A stretch of DNA of 64,000 bases from Klebsiella terrigena (lineage in GTDB: Bacteria; Pseudomonadota; Gammaproteobacteria; Enterobacterales; Enterobacteriaceae), in assembly GCF_006539725.1 (NCBI RefSeq), contig NZ_BJNO01000003.1, forward strand, positions 186,001-250,000, written 5' to 3'. This document shows, in pieces, positions 1-13,395 of this stretch. Made by a program: the position numbers and the translations under genes. The notes under the pieces are model-generated. The model had not been told where the DNA came from. It made no database searches and was given only the letters and a program-made list of their open reading frames with translations. Numbering within the stretch: position 1 is the stretch's first letter; each line of letters starts with the position of its first letter.

Positions 1-192
1 TGCGGAGCCATCGTCGGCTCTCTCTCCGGCGGCATGATGATGGCGATGAATTTCTCATTCGATACCCTGTTTTTCGTCATCGCCGTTCCGGCCGCGATTA
101 GCGCAGGAATGCTGATTTTGCTGACCCTGGTTGTCCGCAATCCGATTACCGTACCCGACGCGCTGCCCTCCGCGGGCATCGTGAATAAATAA
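1..192 (+). CDS. mhbT: 3' end of MFS transporter, probably 3-hydroxybenzoate transporter MhbT (partial)
   Basis: The window opens inside a reading frame that runs from base 1 to a TAA at 190-192 and encodes the last 63 residues. They contain two hydrophobic stretches separated by a short loop (a GGMMMAMNF segment, then an Ala/Leu/Ile-rich segment), as in the last two helices of a 12-TM major facilitator, and a short polar tail ending in VNK. The stop lies 11 bases before mhbD, with that gene's ribosome binding site (AAGGAG) overlapping it, so the genes are co-transcribed. In the described Klebsiella mhbRTDHIM cluster the gene before mhbD is mhbT, which imports 3-hydroxybenzoate. The family and name are inferred from position and hydrophobicity only. 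Confidence 0.7.
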   Translation, partial: CGAIVGSLSGGMMMAMNFSFDTLFFVIAVPAAISAGMLILLTLVVRNPITVPDALPSAGIVNK

Positions 193-203
193 GGAGAACA
201 ATC

Positions 204-1241
204 ATGTCTCAGCACGCAACGGAAGTTACCGGCGGTCGCCAGCAGTTTTATGAGCATATCTCGGGCCAGAACCTGACGCCTTTGTGGGAGTCGCTGCATC
301 ATCTGGTGCCGAAAACGCCGAACGCCAACTGCGCGCCGGCCTACTGGAATTATCAGGAAATTCGCCCGCTGCTGCTGGAAAGCGGCCGGCTGATTGGCGC
401 CAAAGAAGCGGTGCGTCGGGTGCTGGTGCTGGAGAACCCGGCCCTGCGCGGCCACTCCTCCATTACCTCCTCGCTGTATGCGGGTTTACAGCTGATCATG
501 CCCGGCGAGGTGGCGCCGAGCCATCGGCATAATCAGTCGGCGCTGCGCTTTGTCGTGGAGGGCGAAGGGGCCTTTACCGCCGTCGACGGCGAGCGCACGG
601 CGATGCGTCCCGGCGACTTTATTCTCACCCCGCAGTGGCGCTGGCACGACCACGGCAACCCCGGCGATGAGCCGGTTATCTGGCTCGACGGCCTCGACCT
701 GCCGCTGGTGAACTATCTGGGCTGCGGCTTTGCCGAAGATTACCCTGAGGATCAGCAGCCGGTCACCCGCAAGGAGGGCGACTATCTGCCGCGCTACGCC
801 GCCAACATGCTGCCGCTGCGCCACCAGGTGGGCAACTCCTCGCCGATCTTTAACTACCGCTATGACCGCAGCCGCGACGCGCTGCATGAATTGACCAAAA
901 TGGGCGCCGCCGACGAGTGGGACGGCTACAAAATGCGCTACGTCAATCCGCTCACCGGCGGCTACCCGATGCCATCAATGGGCGCTTTCCTGCAGCTGCT
1001 GCCCAAAGGCTTTAGCTCGCGGACCGCGAAAACCACCGACAGCACTATCTACCACGTCGTCGAAGGGAGCGGGCAGGTTACCGTCGGCGAGCAAACCTTT
1101 ACCTTCCAGGCGAAAGACATCTTCGTGGTGCCGACCTGGCACGGCGTCTCTTTCACCGCAGCGCAGGAGACGGTGTTATTCAGCTTCTCGGACCGCCCGG
1201 TCCAGGAAACCCTCGGCCTGTTCCGCGAAGCGCGTTACTAA
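204..1241 (+). CDS. mhbD: Gentisate 1,2-dioxygenase
   Basis: Cytoplasmic Fe(II) ring-cleavage enzyme that converts gentisate and O2 to maleylpyruvate. The 345-residue protein has the bicupin layout of the family. The N-terminal cupin carries the metal-binding HRH motif (His107, His109) with a further His pair near 148-150 (WRWHDHG). A second cupin at about 260-330 contains [11 protein letters not shown] and PTWHGVSF. The ATG follows an AAGGAG at good spacing. It is the second gene of a same-strand run with mhbT, mhbH, mhbI and mhbM, which together take 3-hydroxybenzoate through gentisate to fumarate and pyruvate. Expression is expected to depend on MhbR, a LysR-type regulator that would lie upstream of the window. 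Confidence 0.95.
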   Translation: MSQHATEVTGGRQQFYEHISGQNLTPLWESLHHLVPKTPNANCAPAYWNYQEIRPLLLESGRLIGAKEAVRRVLVLENPALRGHSSITSSLYAGLQLIMPGEVAPSHRHNQSALRFVVEGEGAFTAVDGERTAMRPGDFILTPQWRWHDHGNPGDEPVIWLDGLDLPLVNYLGCGFAEDYPEDQQPVTRKEGDYLPRYAANMLPLRHQVGNSSPIFNYRYDRSRDALHELTKMGAADEWDGYKMRYVNPLTGGYPMPSMGAFLQLLPKGFSSRTAKTTDSTIYHVVEGSGQVTVGEQTFTFQAKDIFVVPTWHGVSFTAAQETVLFSFSDRPVQETLGLFREARY

Positions 1242-1257
1242 TAATAAGGACTCGATC

Positions 1258-1956
1258 ATGACTCAATACGTTTTTGCTCCCCAGGCCCCGGTTACCGTTC
1301 CCGTTGTCGGCAGCGAGGAGCAGTTTCCCGTGCGCCGCGTCTACTGCGTGGGGCGTAACTATGCCGCTCACGCCCGTGAAATGGGCTTTGATCCGGACCG
1401 CGAGCCGCCGTTTTTCTTCTGTAAACCGGCCGATGCGGTGGTGGCGGTAGCCGCAGGCGAAACCCTCGATTTGCCCTATCCGGCGCAGACGGACAACTAC
1501 CACTACGAAATCGAGCTGGTGGTGGCGATCGGCAAGCGCGGCAGCGATATTCCGCTGGAGCAGGCTCACGACTATATCTGGGGCTACGCGACCGGCCTCG
1601 ATATGACCCGCCGCGACCGCCAGATGGAGATGCGTCAGATGGGGCGTCCGTGGGAAATCGGCAAGGCGTTCGATCTCTCCGCGCCGATTGCGCCGCTGCA
1701 CAGAGCGGATAGCGTGGCGGTTAATGAGGCGGCGATTTGGCTGCAGGTAAACGGTGAAGACCATCAGCGCAGCGATATTCGCCATCTGATCTGGTCGGTT
1801 AACGAAACCATCAGCTACCTCTCCGGCTTCTTCGAGCTGCAGCCCGGCGACCTGATTTTCACCGGCACCCCGGAAGGCGTTGGCGCGGTGGTGAAAGGGG
1901 ATGTGATTAACGGCGGCGTGGATGGACTGACGCCCATCGCCGTGCGCGTGGCGTGA
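1258..1956 (+). CDS. mhbH: Fumarylpyruvate hydrolase (FAH family)
   Basis: Last step of the gentisate pathway: hydrolysis of fumarylpyruvate to fumarate and pyruvate in the cytoplasm. The 232-residue protein has the fumarylacetoacetate-hydrolase fold signatures: [11 protein letters not shown] near residue 30, the metal-binding segment [11 protein letters not shown] near 82-92, a [14 protein letters not shown] stretch near 107-120, and the C-terminal [11 protein letters not shown] motif near 200. Length is usual for single-domain FAHD1-like hydrolases. The ATG is preceded by AAGGA, and the stop lies 8 bases before mhbI, so translation is likely coupled. Confidence 0.93.
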   Translation: MTQYVFAPQAPVTVPVVGSEEQFPVRRVYCVGRNYAAHAREMGFDPDREPPFFFCKPADAVVAVAAGETLDLPYPAQTDNYHYEIELVVAIGKRGSDIPLEQAHDYIWGYATGLDMTRRDRQMEMRQMGRPWEIGKAFDLSAPIAPLHRADSVAVNEAAIWLQVNGEDHQRSDIRHLIWSVNETISYLSGFFELQPGDLIFTGTPEGVGAVVKGDVINGGVDGLTPIAVRVA

Positions 1957-1964
1957 GGTGAGCG

Positions 1965-2609
1965 ATGAAGCTGTACAGTTTTTTCAATAGCTCCGCTTCA
2001 TACCGGGTGCGTATCGCCCTGGCGCTGAAGGGGATCGACTACCAGAGCGTGGGCGTCAATATTCGTATCGGCCAGCAAAACGCCCTCGAGTATCGGCGGC
2101 TGAATCCGGTCGGGCTGGTGCCTGCGCTGATGACCGACGAGGGCGAATCCCTGGGCCAGTCGCTGGCGATCGCCGACTGGCTCGACCGGCACTATCCGCA
2201 GACGCCGCTGTTGCCCCAGCAGGATCCGGCGCGGATGCGGGTGCTGGAGATCGTCTACGCCATCGCCTGCGATATTCATCCGATTAATAACATGCGCGTT
2301 TTGCGCTACCTTAGCGATGAGCTGAAGGTGAGCGAAGAGGACAAGCAGCGCTGGTATGCGCACTGGGTCCAGCAGGGGCTCAGCGCGGTGGAGCAGCTGC
2401 TGCGCCACGCCCGGTCCGGCGCGTTTTGCGTCGGCGAGACGCCGACGCTGGCCGACTGCTGCCTGGTGCCGCAGTGGGCCAACGCTCAGCGCATGGGCTG
2501 CGACCTGAGCCACTATCCGCGCTGCCAGGCGGTCTATGACGCCTGTACCCGGCTTCCGGCGTTTATCGCCGCCGCGCCGGAAAATCAACAAGACAAAATT
2601 CCGGCTTAG
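1965..2609 (+). CDS. mhbI: Maleylpyruvate isomerase (GST zeta-type)
   Basis: Isomerises maleylpyruvate to fumarylpyruvate between MhbD and MhbH. The 214-residue protein has the zeta-class glutathione S-transferase pattern: a thioredoxin-like N-terminal domain with the SSASYRVRIAL active-site segment (residues about 9-19) where the catalytic Ser and glutathione-binding residues of this family lie, the NPVGLVPAL loop near 48-56, and an all-helical C-terminal domain. Other gentisate pathways use a thiol-independent or mycothiol isomerase; the GST-type sequence here points to glutathione as cofactor, which is family knowledge and not proven for this protein. The start follows GAGGTGAGCG at suitable spacing. 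Confidence 0.93.
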   Translation: MKLYSFFNSSASYRVRIALALKGIDYQSVGVNIRIGQQNALEYRRLNPVGLVPALMTDEGESLGQSLAIADWLDRHYPQTPLLPQQDPARMRVLEIVYAIACDIHPINNMRVLRYLSDELKVSEEDKQRWYAHWVQQGLSAVEQLLRHARSGAFCVGETPTLADCCLVPQWANAQRMGCDLSHYPRCQAVYDACTRLPAFIAAAPENQQDKIPA

Positions 2610-2620
2610 GGGGACAGAGC

Positions 2621-3814
2621 ATGGCGAAAGTGACGCGAGCAACGATTGTCGGCGGGGGAATTGGCGGCGCGGCGACGGCGCTCTCCCTGGCGCGCCAGGG
2701 CATCAAGGTGATGCTGCTGGAGAAGGCCCATGAGATCGGCGAAATTGGCGCCGGGATCCAGCTTGGCCCCAACGCCTTTTCGGCGCTGGATAGCCTGGGC
2801 GTGGGCGAAATTGCCCGCCAGCGTGCCGTCTTCACCGATCACATCACCATGATGGATGCGGTGAACGGCGAAGAGGTGGTGCAGATTAAAACCGGGCAGG
2901 CCTTCCGCGACCATTTTGGCGGCCCCTACGCGGTTATCCACCGGGCGGATATTCACGCCACCGTCTGGGAAGCAGCGTTAACCCATCCCGACGTCGAGTA
3001 CCGCACCTCAACCCAGGTGGTGGATATCCGCCAGAGCGCCGACGAGGTAACGGTCTATGACGATCGCGGCAACGTCTGGACCGCGGATATCCTGATCGGC
3101 TGCGACGGCGTGAAGTCGGTGGTTCGCCGGAGCCTGCTGGACGACACGCCGCGGGTCACCGGCCACGTGGTGTACCGGGCGGTGGTGGAAGCGGCGGATA
3201 TGCCGGAGGATTTGCGCATCAACGCGCCGGTGCTGTGGGCCGGGCCGCACTGCCATCTGGTGCACTATCCGCTGCGCGGCGGCAAGCAGTACAACCTGGT
3301 GGTGACGTTCCACAGCCGCCAGCAGGAGGAGTGGGGCGTACGCGACGGCAGCAAAGAGGAGGTGCTCTCCTACTTCCAGGGGATCCATCCGCGCCCGAGG
3401 CAGATGCTGGATAAACCCACCTCGTGGCGGCGCTGGTCCACCGCCGATCGTGAACCGGTCGAGAAGTGGGGCAATGACCGTATCACTCTGGTCGGCGACG
3501 CGGCCCATCCGGTGGCGCAGTATATGGCCCAGGGCGCCTGCATGGCGCTGGAAGATGCGGTCACCCTTGGCAAGGCGCTGGCGCACTGCGACGGCGATGC
3601 CGCCCGCGCGTTCGCGCTGTATGAATCGGTGCGAATTCCGCGCACCGCGCGCATCGTCTGGTCAACTCGTGAAATGGGGCGGATCTACCACGCCGCAGGC
3701 GTGGAGCGTCAGGTGCGCAACCTGCTGTGGAAGGGCAAAACTCAGGCCGAGTTCTATCGCGGCATCGAGTGGCTGTACGGCTGGAAGGAAGATAACTGCC
3801 TGCAGCCGCGCTAG
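2621..3814 (+). CDS. mhbM: 3-hydroxybenzoate 6-monooxygenase
   Basis: FAD-dependent aromatic hydroxylase that converts 3-hydroxybenzoate to gentisate with NADH and O2, the entry step of the pathway. The 397-residue sequence shows the three fingerprints of class A flavoprotein monooxygenases: the dinucleotide-binding GGGIGG (residues 11-16), the GCDG motif (160-163) and the second FAD motif LVGDAAHP (Asp293). It is the last gene of the operon and is followed by a terminator at 3877-3904. Related salicylate hydroxylases share these motifs; the operon context with gentisate genes favours the 3-hydroxybenzoate 6-hydroxylase call. Confidence 0.93.
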   Translation: MAKVTRATIVGGGIGGAATALSLARQGIKVMLLEKAHEIGEIGAGIQLGPNAFSALDSLGVGEIARQRAVFTDHITMMDAVNGEEVVQIKTGQAFRDHFGGPYAVIHRADIHATVWEAALTHPDVEYRTSTQVVDIRQSADEVTVYDDRGNVWTADILIGCDGVKSVVRRSLLDDTPRVTGHVVYRAVVEAADMPEDLRINAPVLWAGPHCHLVHYPLRGGKQYNLVVTFHSRQQEEWGVRDGSKEEVLSYFQGIHPRPRQMLDKPTSWRRWSTADREPVEKWGNDRITLVGDAAHPVAQYMAQGACMALEDAVTLGKALAHCDGDAARAFALYESVRIPRTARIVWSTREMGRIYHAAGVERQVRNLLWKGKTQAEFYRGIEWLYGWKEDNCLQPR

Positions 3815-3876
3815 CGCAGGCTGCCGCGGCGCCGGCGGCGGGAAAACCCGCACGGAGCCCTTTCAACCGGCACGGA

Positions 3877-3904
3877 GAGGCGCTAACATAGCGCCTCTTT
3901 TTTT
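3877..3904 (+). terminator. Intrinsic terminator closing the mhb operon
   Basis: Perfect 8-bp stem (GAGGCGCT, five-base loop, AGCGCCTC) followed directly by seven T residues. It lies 62 bases after the mhbM stop and only about 20 bases before the dusC start. Confidence 0.9.
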
Positions 3905-3923
3905 CCGGGCAATGAATAACAAT

Positions 3924-4856
3924 ATGCGGGTATTACTGGCGCCGATGGAAGGCGTGCTCGATTCGCTGGTGCGCGAGCTGCTGACCGAAGTCAACGATTA
4001 CGATCTGTGCATCACCGAATTTTTGCGCGTGGTGGACCAGCTGCTGCCGGCGAAATCGTTCTACCGACTCTGCCCGGAGCTGCATCACCACAGCCGGACG
4101 CCTTCCGGAACCCGCGTGCGCGTGCAGCTGCTCGGGCAGTATCCGCAGTGGCTGGCGGAGAACGCCGCCCGGGCGGTGGAGCTCGGCTCGTGGGGCGTTG
4201 ACCTGAACTGCGGCTGCCCGTCTAAGCTGGTTAACGGCAGCGGCGGTGGCGCGACGCTGCTGAAGGATCCGGAGCTGATTTATCGCGGCGCGAAGGCCAT
4301 GCGTGAAGCGGTCCCAGACCACCTGCCGGTGACGGTAAAAGTGCGCCTCGGCTGGGACAGCGGCGAGCGGCGGTTTGAAATTGCCGACGCCGTACAGCAG
4401 GCGGGCGCCAGCGAGCTGGTGGTTCACGGACGCACCAAAGAAGAGGGCTACAGGGCGGAGAGCATCAACTGGCAGGCGATCGGCGAGATCCGCCGCCGTC
4501 TGACGATCCCGGTGGTGGCCAACGGCGAAATCTGGGACTGGCAGAGCGCGCAGGCGTGCCTGGCGGCCACCGGCTGCGACTCGGTGATGATCGGTCGGGG
4601 AGCGCTGAACGTGCCGAACTTAAGCCGGGTGATAAAATATAACGAACCGCGCATGCCGTGGCCGCAGGTCGTGCTGCTGCTGCAAAAATATACCCGTCTG
4701 GAAAAGCAGGGCGATACCGGCCTCTATCACGTGGCCCGCATCAAGCAGTGGCTCAGCTATTTACGTAAAGAATATACCGAAGCGCTGGGGGTATTTAATG
4801 AGATCCGTACCCTAAAAACCTCTGCCGAAATTGCCGCGGCTATCGCCCGTTATTAA
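3924..4856 (+). CDS. dusC: tRNA-dihydrouridine(16) synthase
   Basis: FMN-dependent enzyme that reduces uridine 16 of tRNA to dihydrouridine. The 310-residue protein starts [13 protein letters not shown], as in E. coli DusC, and keeps the TIM-barrel landmarks: the catalytic-cysteine motif NCGCPS (Cys98), [14 protein letters not shown] near 170 and ANGEIWD. The frame is open far upstream into mhbM, but homology points to the ATG at 3924; an ATG four codons earlier (3912) is possible. No good ribosome binding site is visible and the start sits almost on the mhb terminator, so the promoter must lie within or upstream of that hairpin. The C-terminal 20 residues differ from E. coli. Confidence 0.93.
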   Translation: MRVLLAPMEGVLDSLVRELLTEVNDYDLCITEFLRVVDQLLPAKSFYRLCPELHHHSRTPSGTRVRVQLLGQYPQWLAENAARAVELGSWGVDLNCGCPSKLVNGSGGGATLLKDPELIYRGAKAMREAVPDHLPVTVKVRLGWDSGERRFEIADAVQQAGASELVVHGRTKEEGYRAESINWQAIGEIRRRLTIPVVANGEIWDWQSAQACLAATGCDSVMIGRGALNVPNLSRVIKYNEPRMPWPQVVLLLQKYTRLEKQGDTGLYHVARIKQWLSYLRKEYTEALGVFNEIRTLKTSAEIAAAIARY

Positions 4857-4865
4857 TCTCAGGAG

Positions 4866-4881
4866 TGTTAATTGGCTCACA
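4866..4881 (+). promoter_or_regulatory. Putative CRP site upstream of the beta-glucoside operon
   Basis: TGTTA-N6-TCACA matches the CRP consensus TGTGA-N6-TCACA in 9 of 10 core positions. It begins 9 bases after the dusC stop, in the only promoter space available to the porin-bgl operon. A weak promoter candidate (TTGATG at 4905, TGATAT at 4929) follows. Beta-glucoside operons are typically CRP-activated; binding here is inferred. Confidence 0.5.
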
Positions 4882-4953
4882 GATTATTACTTAGGAAGTT
4901 CCTGTTGATGGGAATTTCATTAAGGGAGTGATATTGTGCCGTTCTAATATTCA

Positions 4954-5026
4954 GGGTTGCTACTGATTACAGGCAAAACCTAAGCACTTCCGCCAGTCGT
5001 GGTGGGGAGTGCTTAGGTTTTTTTTT
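4954..5026 (+). promoter_or_regulatory. RAT antiterminator site plus terminator 1 (before porin)
   Basis: A BglG-family ribonucleic antiterminator target (4954-4980, GGGTTGCTACTG then ACAGGCAAAACC) overlaps the left arm of an intrinsic terminator: 13-bp perfect stem (4976-4988 with 5008-5020) and a run of nine T. The two structures share the AAACC bases and are mutually exclusive, the standard design of BglG/LicT/SacY switches. Bound antiterminator would allow reading into the porin gene. The rest of the dusC-porin gap (5027-5213) is AT-rich and shows no further element I can name. Confidence 0.88.
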
Positions 5027-5213
5027 GCCTTCAATTTATGGAGATTTTAGTTATTAAATAAAACAATGAGTTGTAAATAAAGGTGCGATGCGGCTAAGCG
5101 GTTTAATGACCGACAACGCCCTTTTCTCCAAAAATAAAAAAATAAAATAAAAACGGGCAACTTTATTGCCTGCGGACAGCTATTACCTTTACTCAGTCAG
5201 GTTGGATATATCT

Positions 5214-6578
5214 ATGAACGACAAAAAAATAAATCGCCTGTTCTCTCTGCTGGCATTTTCACTATTGACGCCGGCGGCGTTGGCTGCCGAAACGCCGGCG
5301 TGGAACGGTAGCGTATTAGGTTTTGAAAACCCGCAAAAAGGGCTGCTGGGTGATATGGCAGGCATTCGCCCAATACTTACCGATCTGGGATTTAATTATA
5401 ACCTCGGCTATCTCAATGAAATGGGCTATAACGCCGGCGGCGGCTATAACCATGATAAGCATCTGGCCTATATCGACCAGCTGGCGCTGACCTTTAACCA
5501 GGATCTTGAGCGCTGGACCGGGATCCCCGATGCGCGCATCGAAGGGAATATCGTCAACCGTAATCACGACGACAATCTGACCACCAGGCGGCTGCAGGAT
5601 CCGCGGGTTAACTTTAACGATCTCTCCCAGGAGAGCTGGGGCGGGCAGTCCATCACCCGCCTCGGCTGGCTCACCTTCGCCCGCAGCTTTGACGACCGGC
5701 GCCTGACCTGGCGAATCGGCATGATGAACAAAGTGCAGACGTTCGATCAGATCATTCCCTGCGACTTCCAGCTGCTCTCGCAGTGCGGCGGTAAATCCGC
5801 CAACTCGCTGACGTGGAATAACTGGAACGTGCATACCTGGGGGACCACCTTCGAATATAAGCTGATGCCGATGCTCACCCTGAAGGGCGGGGTGATGGAG
5901 CAGAACCCGCAGGCCGCTTCCCGCAGCCACGCGTGGAGCTGGTCGACGAAGGGCAGTAAAGGCGTGCTGCTGCCGCTGGAAATTGAGGCTCGTCCGATGA
6001 TTAACGACCTGCCTGGCGCCTATAACCTCGGCGTGCTGTTCACCAACGCGCCGCAGAGCGATCTCTATTACGGCAAATCCGGCGGCCCCGGCGCGACGGA
6101 CCCCGACGGCTATGCTCAGCATAACCGGACCTGGTTCCTGTACGGCGGGCTCAACCAGCAGGTCACCCGGCACGCCGACGATCCTGAGCGCGGCATGAGC
6201 CTGTCGCTGAGCGGCAGCTACAGCGACCAGCGCAGCAACTATATCCATACCGCCGTGGCCGCCTCGATGCGCTATCGCGGCCTGTTTGACGCCCGACCGG
6301 CGGACTGGATCGGCTTTGGCCTGACCTGGATGGATATGAGCGACAGCTACGCCCGCAATCAGCGCTATATGAACCAAATCAGCGGGGCCACGAACGACTA
6401 CGATGCCAGCTATCAGCCGGTGGCCGGGCATTCGCTGAACGCCGAACTCTACTATCGCTTCCGCCCGATTTCCTGGCTTGAGCTGCAGCCAGGCCTGCAG
6501 TACTGGCACCGTCCCGGCGGCATCGCCGAGACCCAGGATGCGTGGGTTGTGGAGTGGAAGACGGTGGTCACTTTCTAA
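5214..6578 (+). CDS. OprB-type carbohydrate-selective porin
   Basis: Outer-membrane channel expected to admit beta-glucosides. The 454-residue precursor from the ATG at 5214 has a clear signal peptide (MNDKKINR, hydrophobic core, cleavage after AALA before AETP). The mature part has the aromatic-rich alternating pattern of a beta-barrel, with motifs typical of OprB porins (GWLTFARSFDDRRLTWRIG, WNVHTWGTTFEY, a C-terminal EWKTVVTF ending in Phe). The frame is open 16 codons upstream, but those residues would precede the signal peptide and are unlikely to be translated. It stands first in the operon with its own RAT/terminator. In E. coli bgl the porin BglH is last and of the LamB type, so both position and family differ here. 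Confidence 0.85.
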   Translation: MNDKKINRLFSLLAFSLLTPAALAAETPAWNGSVLGFENPQKGLLGDMAGIRPILTDLGFNYNLGYLNEMGYNAGGGYNHDKHLAYIDQLALTFNQDLERWTGIPDARIEGNIVNRNHDDNLTTRRLQDPRVNFNDLSQESWGGQSITRLGWLTFARSFDDRRLTWRIGMMNKVQTFDQIIPCDFQLLSQCGGKSANSLTWNNWNVHTWGTTFEYKLMPMLTLKGGVMEQNPQAASRSHAWSWSTKGSKGVLLPLEIEARPMINDLPGAYNLGVLFTNAPQSDLYYGKSGGPGATDPDGYAQHNRTWFLYGGLNQQVTRHADDPERGMSLSLSGSYSDQRSNYIHTAVAASMRYRGLFDARPADWIGFGLTWMDMSDSYARNQRYMNQISGATNDYDASYQPVAGHSLNAELYYRFRPISWLELQPGLQYWHRPGGIAETQDAWVVEWKTVVTF

Positions 6579-6675
6579 AAAACGCCGCGGCGATACGCTG
6601 TTAGCCGCGATCTGTATCACGTTTTTTTGCCTGGGTAGTTGAGACAAAGAAAGAAGTTGCTACAGTGCTGGAGTT

Positions 6676-7589
<914 letters not shown>

Positions 7590-7608
7590 CCTCCAGCGAC
7601 CAAAAATT

Positions 7609-7678
7609 GGATTGTTACTGCATAACGCAGGCAAAACCTGAGCGCGACGCCATCCGGCGTTGTTCTCGGGTTTTTTTT
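7609..7678 (+). promoter_or_regulatory. RAT antiterminator site plus terminator 3 (before bglF)
   Basis: The RAT at 7609-7638 (GGATTGTTACTGCATAACG then CAGGCAAAACC) is nearly identical to the E. coli bgl target. It overlaps a terminator whose outer stem pairs 7634-7642 with 7665-7673 (one G-T wobble), has an inner stem GACGCC/GGCGTT, and ends in a long T run. It lies in the bglG-bglF gap, as in E. coli. Confidence 0.9.
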
Positions 7679-7686
7679 TATTTTAA

Positions 7687-11004
<3,318 letters not shown>

Positions 11005-11052
11005 GCCGCTCGGCGGCCCGCAGGTTCCGGGCCGCCAGCCGGTTACGCCGGC

Positions 11053-11787
11053 TTACGCCGGCTTACGCGCGCGCAGTAAAAAGATCATCGGCCGCTCTTT
11101 TTCTTCATCGAGGCCCGGCTGGGCGGCAATTTGCGCCGCCGTCGGGCCCCACTCATCAAGATATTCAATCACGAAGCCAGCGGCAACCAGCAGGTTTATC
11201 CAGCTGGCGAGCTTACGGTGCTGTTTTTTTACCCCATCGGCAAACCAGTTGCTGATGCGCTCACCCTCCTGCTGATAGTGGCTGACCGGCCAGCTTTTCT
11301 GCCCCTCGGCATCTTCCTGCCAGCCCTGACGCAGCGGCGCGGTGTAGACCGGATGTTCGGCGGAAAAGAGCAGCGTGCCCCCCGGGGTCAACGCCTGATA
11401 AACGGTGGCGAACAGCGGGGCCACGTCCGGCAGATAGTGCAGGGCCAGCGAGCTGTAGACCAGCTCGCAGCCGTTGGCGGGCAGCGTCAGGGTTTGCAGA
11501 TCGGCGCAGCGGTAGTCAATATCCTGACCCTCGCTCATTTCGCGCGCGCGTTCGAGCATGCGGCTGGAGATATCCAGCCCGCTCACCTGTGCCGCGCCCT
11601 GGTCGCGAGCCCAGCGGCAGAACCAGCCGTAGCCGCAGCCGAGATCAACCACCCGCAGGCCGGATAGCGGCGGCAGCATCTGCTGAATGGCGGGCCACTC
11701 CGGCGCGCCGTCAAGGCCCTTCACCGAACGGTCGAGGGTCGCGTAGCCGGCGAAAAAGCTCGGATCATCGTAAATATTCTGGCTCAT
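11053..11787 (-). CDS. Class I SAM-dependent methyltransferase, substrate unknown
   Basis: The 244-residue cytoplasmic protein has a Rossmann methyltransferase core: motif I VVDLGCGYGWF near residue 48, the acidic residue ending strand 2 in SGLDIS, motif post-II YRCADLQTL, and ALTPGGTLLFSAEHP for motif III. A UbiE/YafE-like small-molecule methyltransferase is plausible but the substrate cannot be read from sequence. ATG 11787 is chosen because GGAG precedes it at five bases; an in-frame GTG two codons upstream exists. The gene converges on bglB with about 48 bases between, where a short GGCTTACGCC direct repeat runs into its stop codon. Confidence 0.8.
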   Translation of the reverse strand: MSQNIYDDPSFFAGYATLDRSVKGLDGAPEWPAIQQMLPPLSGLRVVDLGCGYGWFCRWARDQGAAQVSGLDISSRMLERAREMSEGQDIDYRCADLQTLTLPANGCELVYSSLALHYLPDVAPLFATVYQALTPGGTLLFSAEHPVYTAPLRQGWQEDAEGQKSWPVSHYQQEGERISNWFADGVKKQHRKLASWINLLVAAGFVIEYLDEWGPTAAQIAAQPGLDEEKERPMIFLLRARKPA

Positions 11788-11912
11788 GTTCACTCCGTGA
11801 ATTCATTTATTTATTTTTAACCATATGATTTGGCTAGCCACACGCTTTACTTAACGGCGCGAAGGCAATTAATTTATTATACCCGACCTTATTAAGTAAT
11901 CTGACCTATCTC

Positions 11913-13352
11913 ATGAACCTGAATCTGAGCAAACGCGTTATCGCCGGGCTGCCCCTGGTCATTGCGCTGGCCGGCTGCGCGCCGTCACACGATACCGGCA
12001 CTGCGCCGCAGCAGCAGACACCTGCCTCCCATGTGGCAACGGAGCTGCCTGCCAGCGTGAAAAACGGCTGGCCGCACGACAGCTGGTGGCAAGAGTACCG
12101 CGATCCGCAGCTGAACAGCCTGATTCAGCGCGCCTTAGCCAACGCGCCGGATATGCAGATTGCCGACCAGCGGATAAAGCTGGCGGAAGCCCAGGCGCGG
12201 ATGTCGCAGGCCAACCTTGGCCCGGAGATGGACTTTTCCGCCAACGTTGAGCGGCAGAAAATGTCCTCAGAGGGGCTGATGGGGCCTTTCGCGACCGATA
12301 CCGATGGCAACACCGGGCCGTGGTACACCAACGGCACCTTCGGCCTGACGGCGGGCTGGGATCTGGATCTGTGGGGGAAAAATCGCGCGCTGGTGAAGGC
12401 CCGCATAGGTGAAGTGAAGGCACAGATAGCCGAGCAGGCGCAAACCCGGGAGCTGCTGGCCAGCAGCGTGGCACGCCTCTACTGGCAGTGGCAGACCGAG
12501 GCGGCGGTGAAAAACGTGCTGCAGCAGCTGAAGGATGAGCAGAACAATATCGTCAGCGTCGATCGCGCGCTGTACCAGCGTGGGATCACCAACTCGGTTG
12601 AGGGGGCGGAGAACGATATCAACGTCAGCAAAACCGATCAGCATCTGGCCGATGTCACCGGCAGCATGAAGGAGATTGAGGCGCGTCTGATGGCCTTAAC
12701 CAACAGCCAGAGCCGGGCGCTGAACCTCCGTCCGGCGCCTCTGCCTGCCGTCAGCACGCAGATGCCAACCGAACTGGGCTACGAGCTGCTGGCGCGCCGC
12801 CCGGATCTGCAGGAGGCGCACTGGTATATCGAAGCCTCTTTAAGCGAGGTGGATGCGGCGAAAGCGGCGTTCTATCCGGATATTAACCTGATGGGCTTCC
12901 TGCAGCAGGATGCCCTGCACTTAAGCGATCTGTTCCGCCACTCGGCGCAGCAGATGGGGCTGTCAGCGGGCCTGACGCTGCCTATTTTTGATAGCGGCCG
13001 CCTGAACGCCAACCTGGATATCGTCAGCGCGCAGAACAATCTGTCGGTGGCAAAGTATAACAAAGCGGTCGTTGACGCGGTGAATCAGGTAGCGAAGGCG
13101 GCGAGCCAGGTAGAGACCCTGATGGAGAAAAATCAGCAGCAGCAGCAGGTCGAAAAAGACGCCCGGCGGATGGTGGATCTGGCGCAGGCGCGGATGAACG
13201 CCGGGATCCTGCCGGGTTCGAAAGTGAGTATGGCGAAGCTGCCGGCGCTCGAAGAGCGGATTTCCGCGCTGCGCCTGCACGGTCAGTGGCTGGACGCCAA
13301 CATTCAGCTGACCTCTGCGCTGGGCGGCGGCTACCGCCAGGCCGCGAAGTAA
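11913..13352 (+). CDS. mdtQ: Outer-membrane efflux lipoprotein MdtQ (NodT/OprM type)
   Basis: TolC-like outer-membrane factor for a tripartite efflux pump. The 479-residue precursor has a lipoprotein signal with lipobox ALAGC (Cys22). Two OEP repeats follow, with family motifs WWQEYRDPQLNSLIQRAL near 55-72, ELLARRPDLQEAHWYIEAS near 290 and AAFYPDINL, plus a coiled-coil segment rich in Gln near 400. The gene is broken in E. coli K-12 MG1655 but intact here. No partner membrane-fusion or pump gene lies next to it, so the pump it serves is unknown. Position between dusC and yohD matches E. coli once the bgl insertion and the methyltransferase are discounted. Confidence 0.88.
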   Translation: MNLNLSKRVIAGLPLVIALAGCAPSHDTGTAPQQQTPASHVATELPASVKNGWPHDSWWQEYRDPQLNSLIQRALANAPDMQIADQRIKLAEAQARMSQANLGPEMDFSANVERQKMSSEGLMGPFATDTDGNTGPWYTNGTFGLTAGWDLDLWGKNRALVKARIGEVKAQIAEQAQTRELLASSVARLYWQWQTEAAVKNVLQQLKDEQNNIVSVDRALYQRGITNSVEGAENDINVSKTDQHLADVTGSMKEIEARLMALTNSQSRALNLRPAPLPAVSTQMPTELGYELLARRPDLQEAHWYIEASLSEVDAAKAAFYPDINLMGFLQQDALHLSDLFRHSAQQMGLSAGLTLPIFDSGRLNANLDIVSAQNNLSVAKYNKAVVDAVNQVAKAASQVETLMEKNQQQQQVEKDARRMVDLAQARMNAGILPGSKVSMAKLPALEERISALRLHGQWLDANIQLTSALGGGYRQAAK

Positions 13353-13395
13353 TCCCCTTTTCCCCGGCGGCGAAGACGCCGGCCGGGGCGCCCGT

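Noticed and set aside
3450-3923. Upstream extension of the dusC frame into mhbM
   Set aside because: It would cross the mhb terminator and overlap mhbM; the translated part has no similarity to DusC, whose homologous start is at 3924.
5316-6647. 443-codon open frame antisense to the porin gene
   Set aside because: It shadows a gene with a clear signal peptide and barrel motifs and reads as an Arg/Val/Ala-rich artefact.
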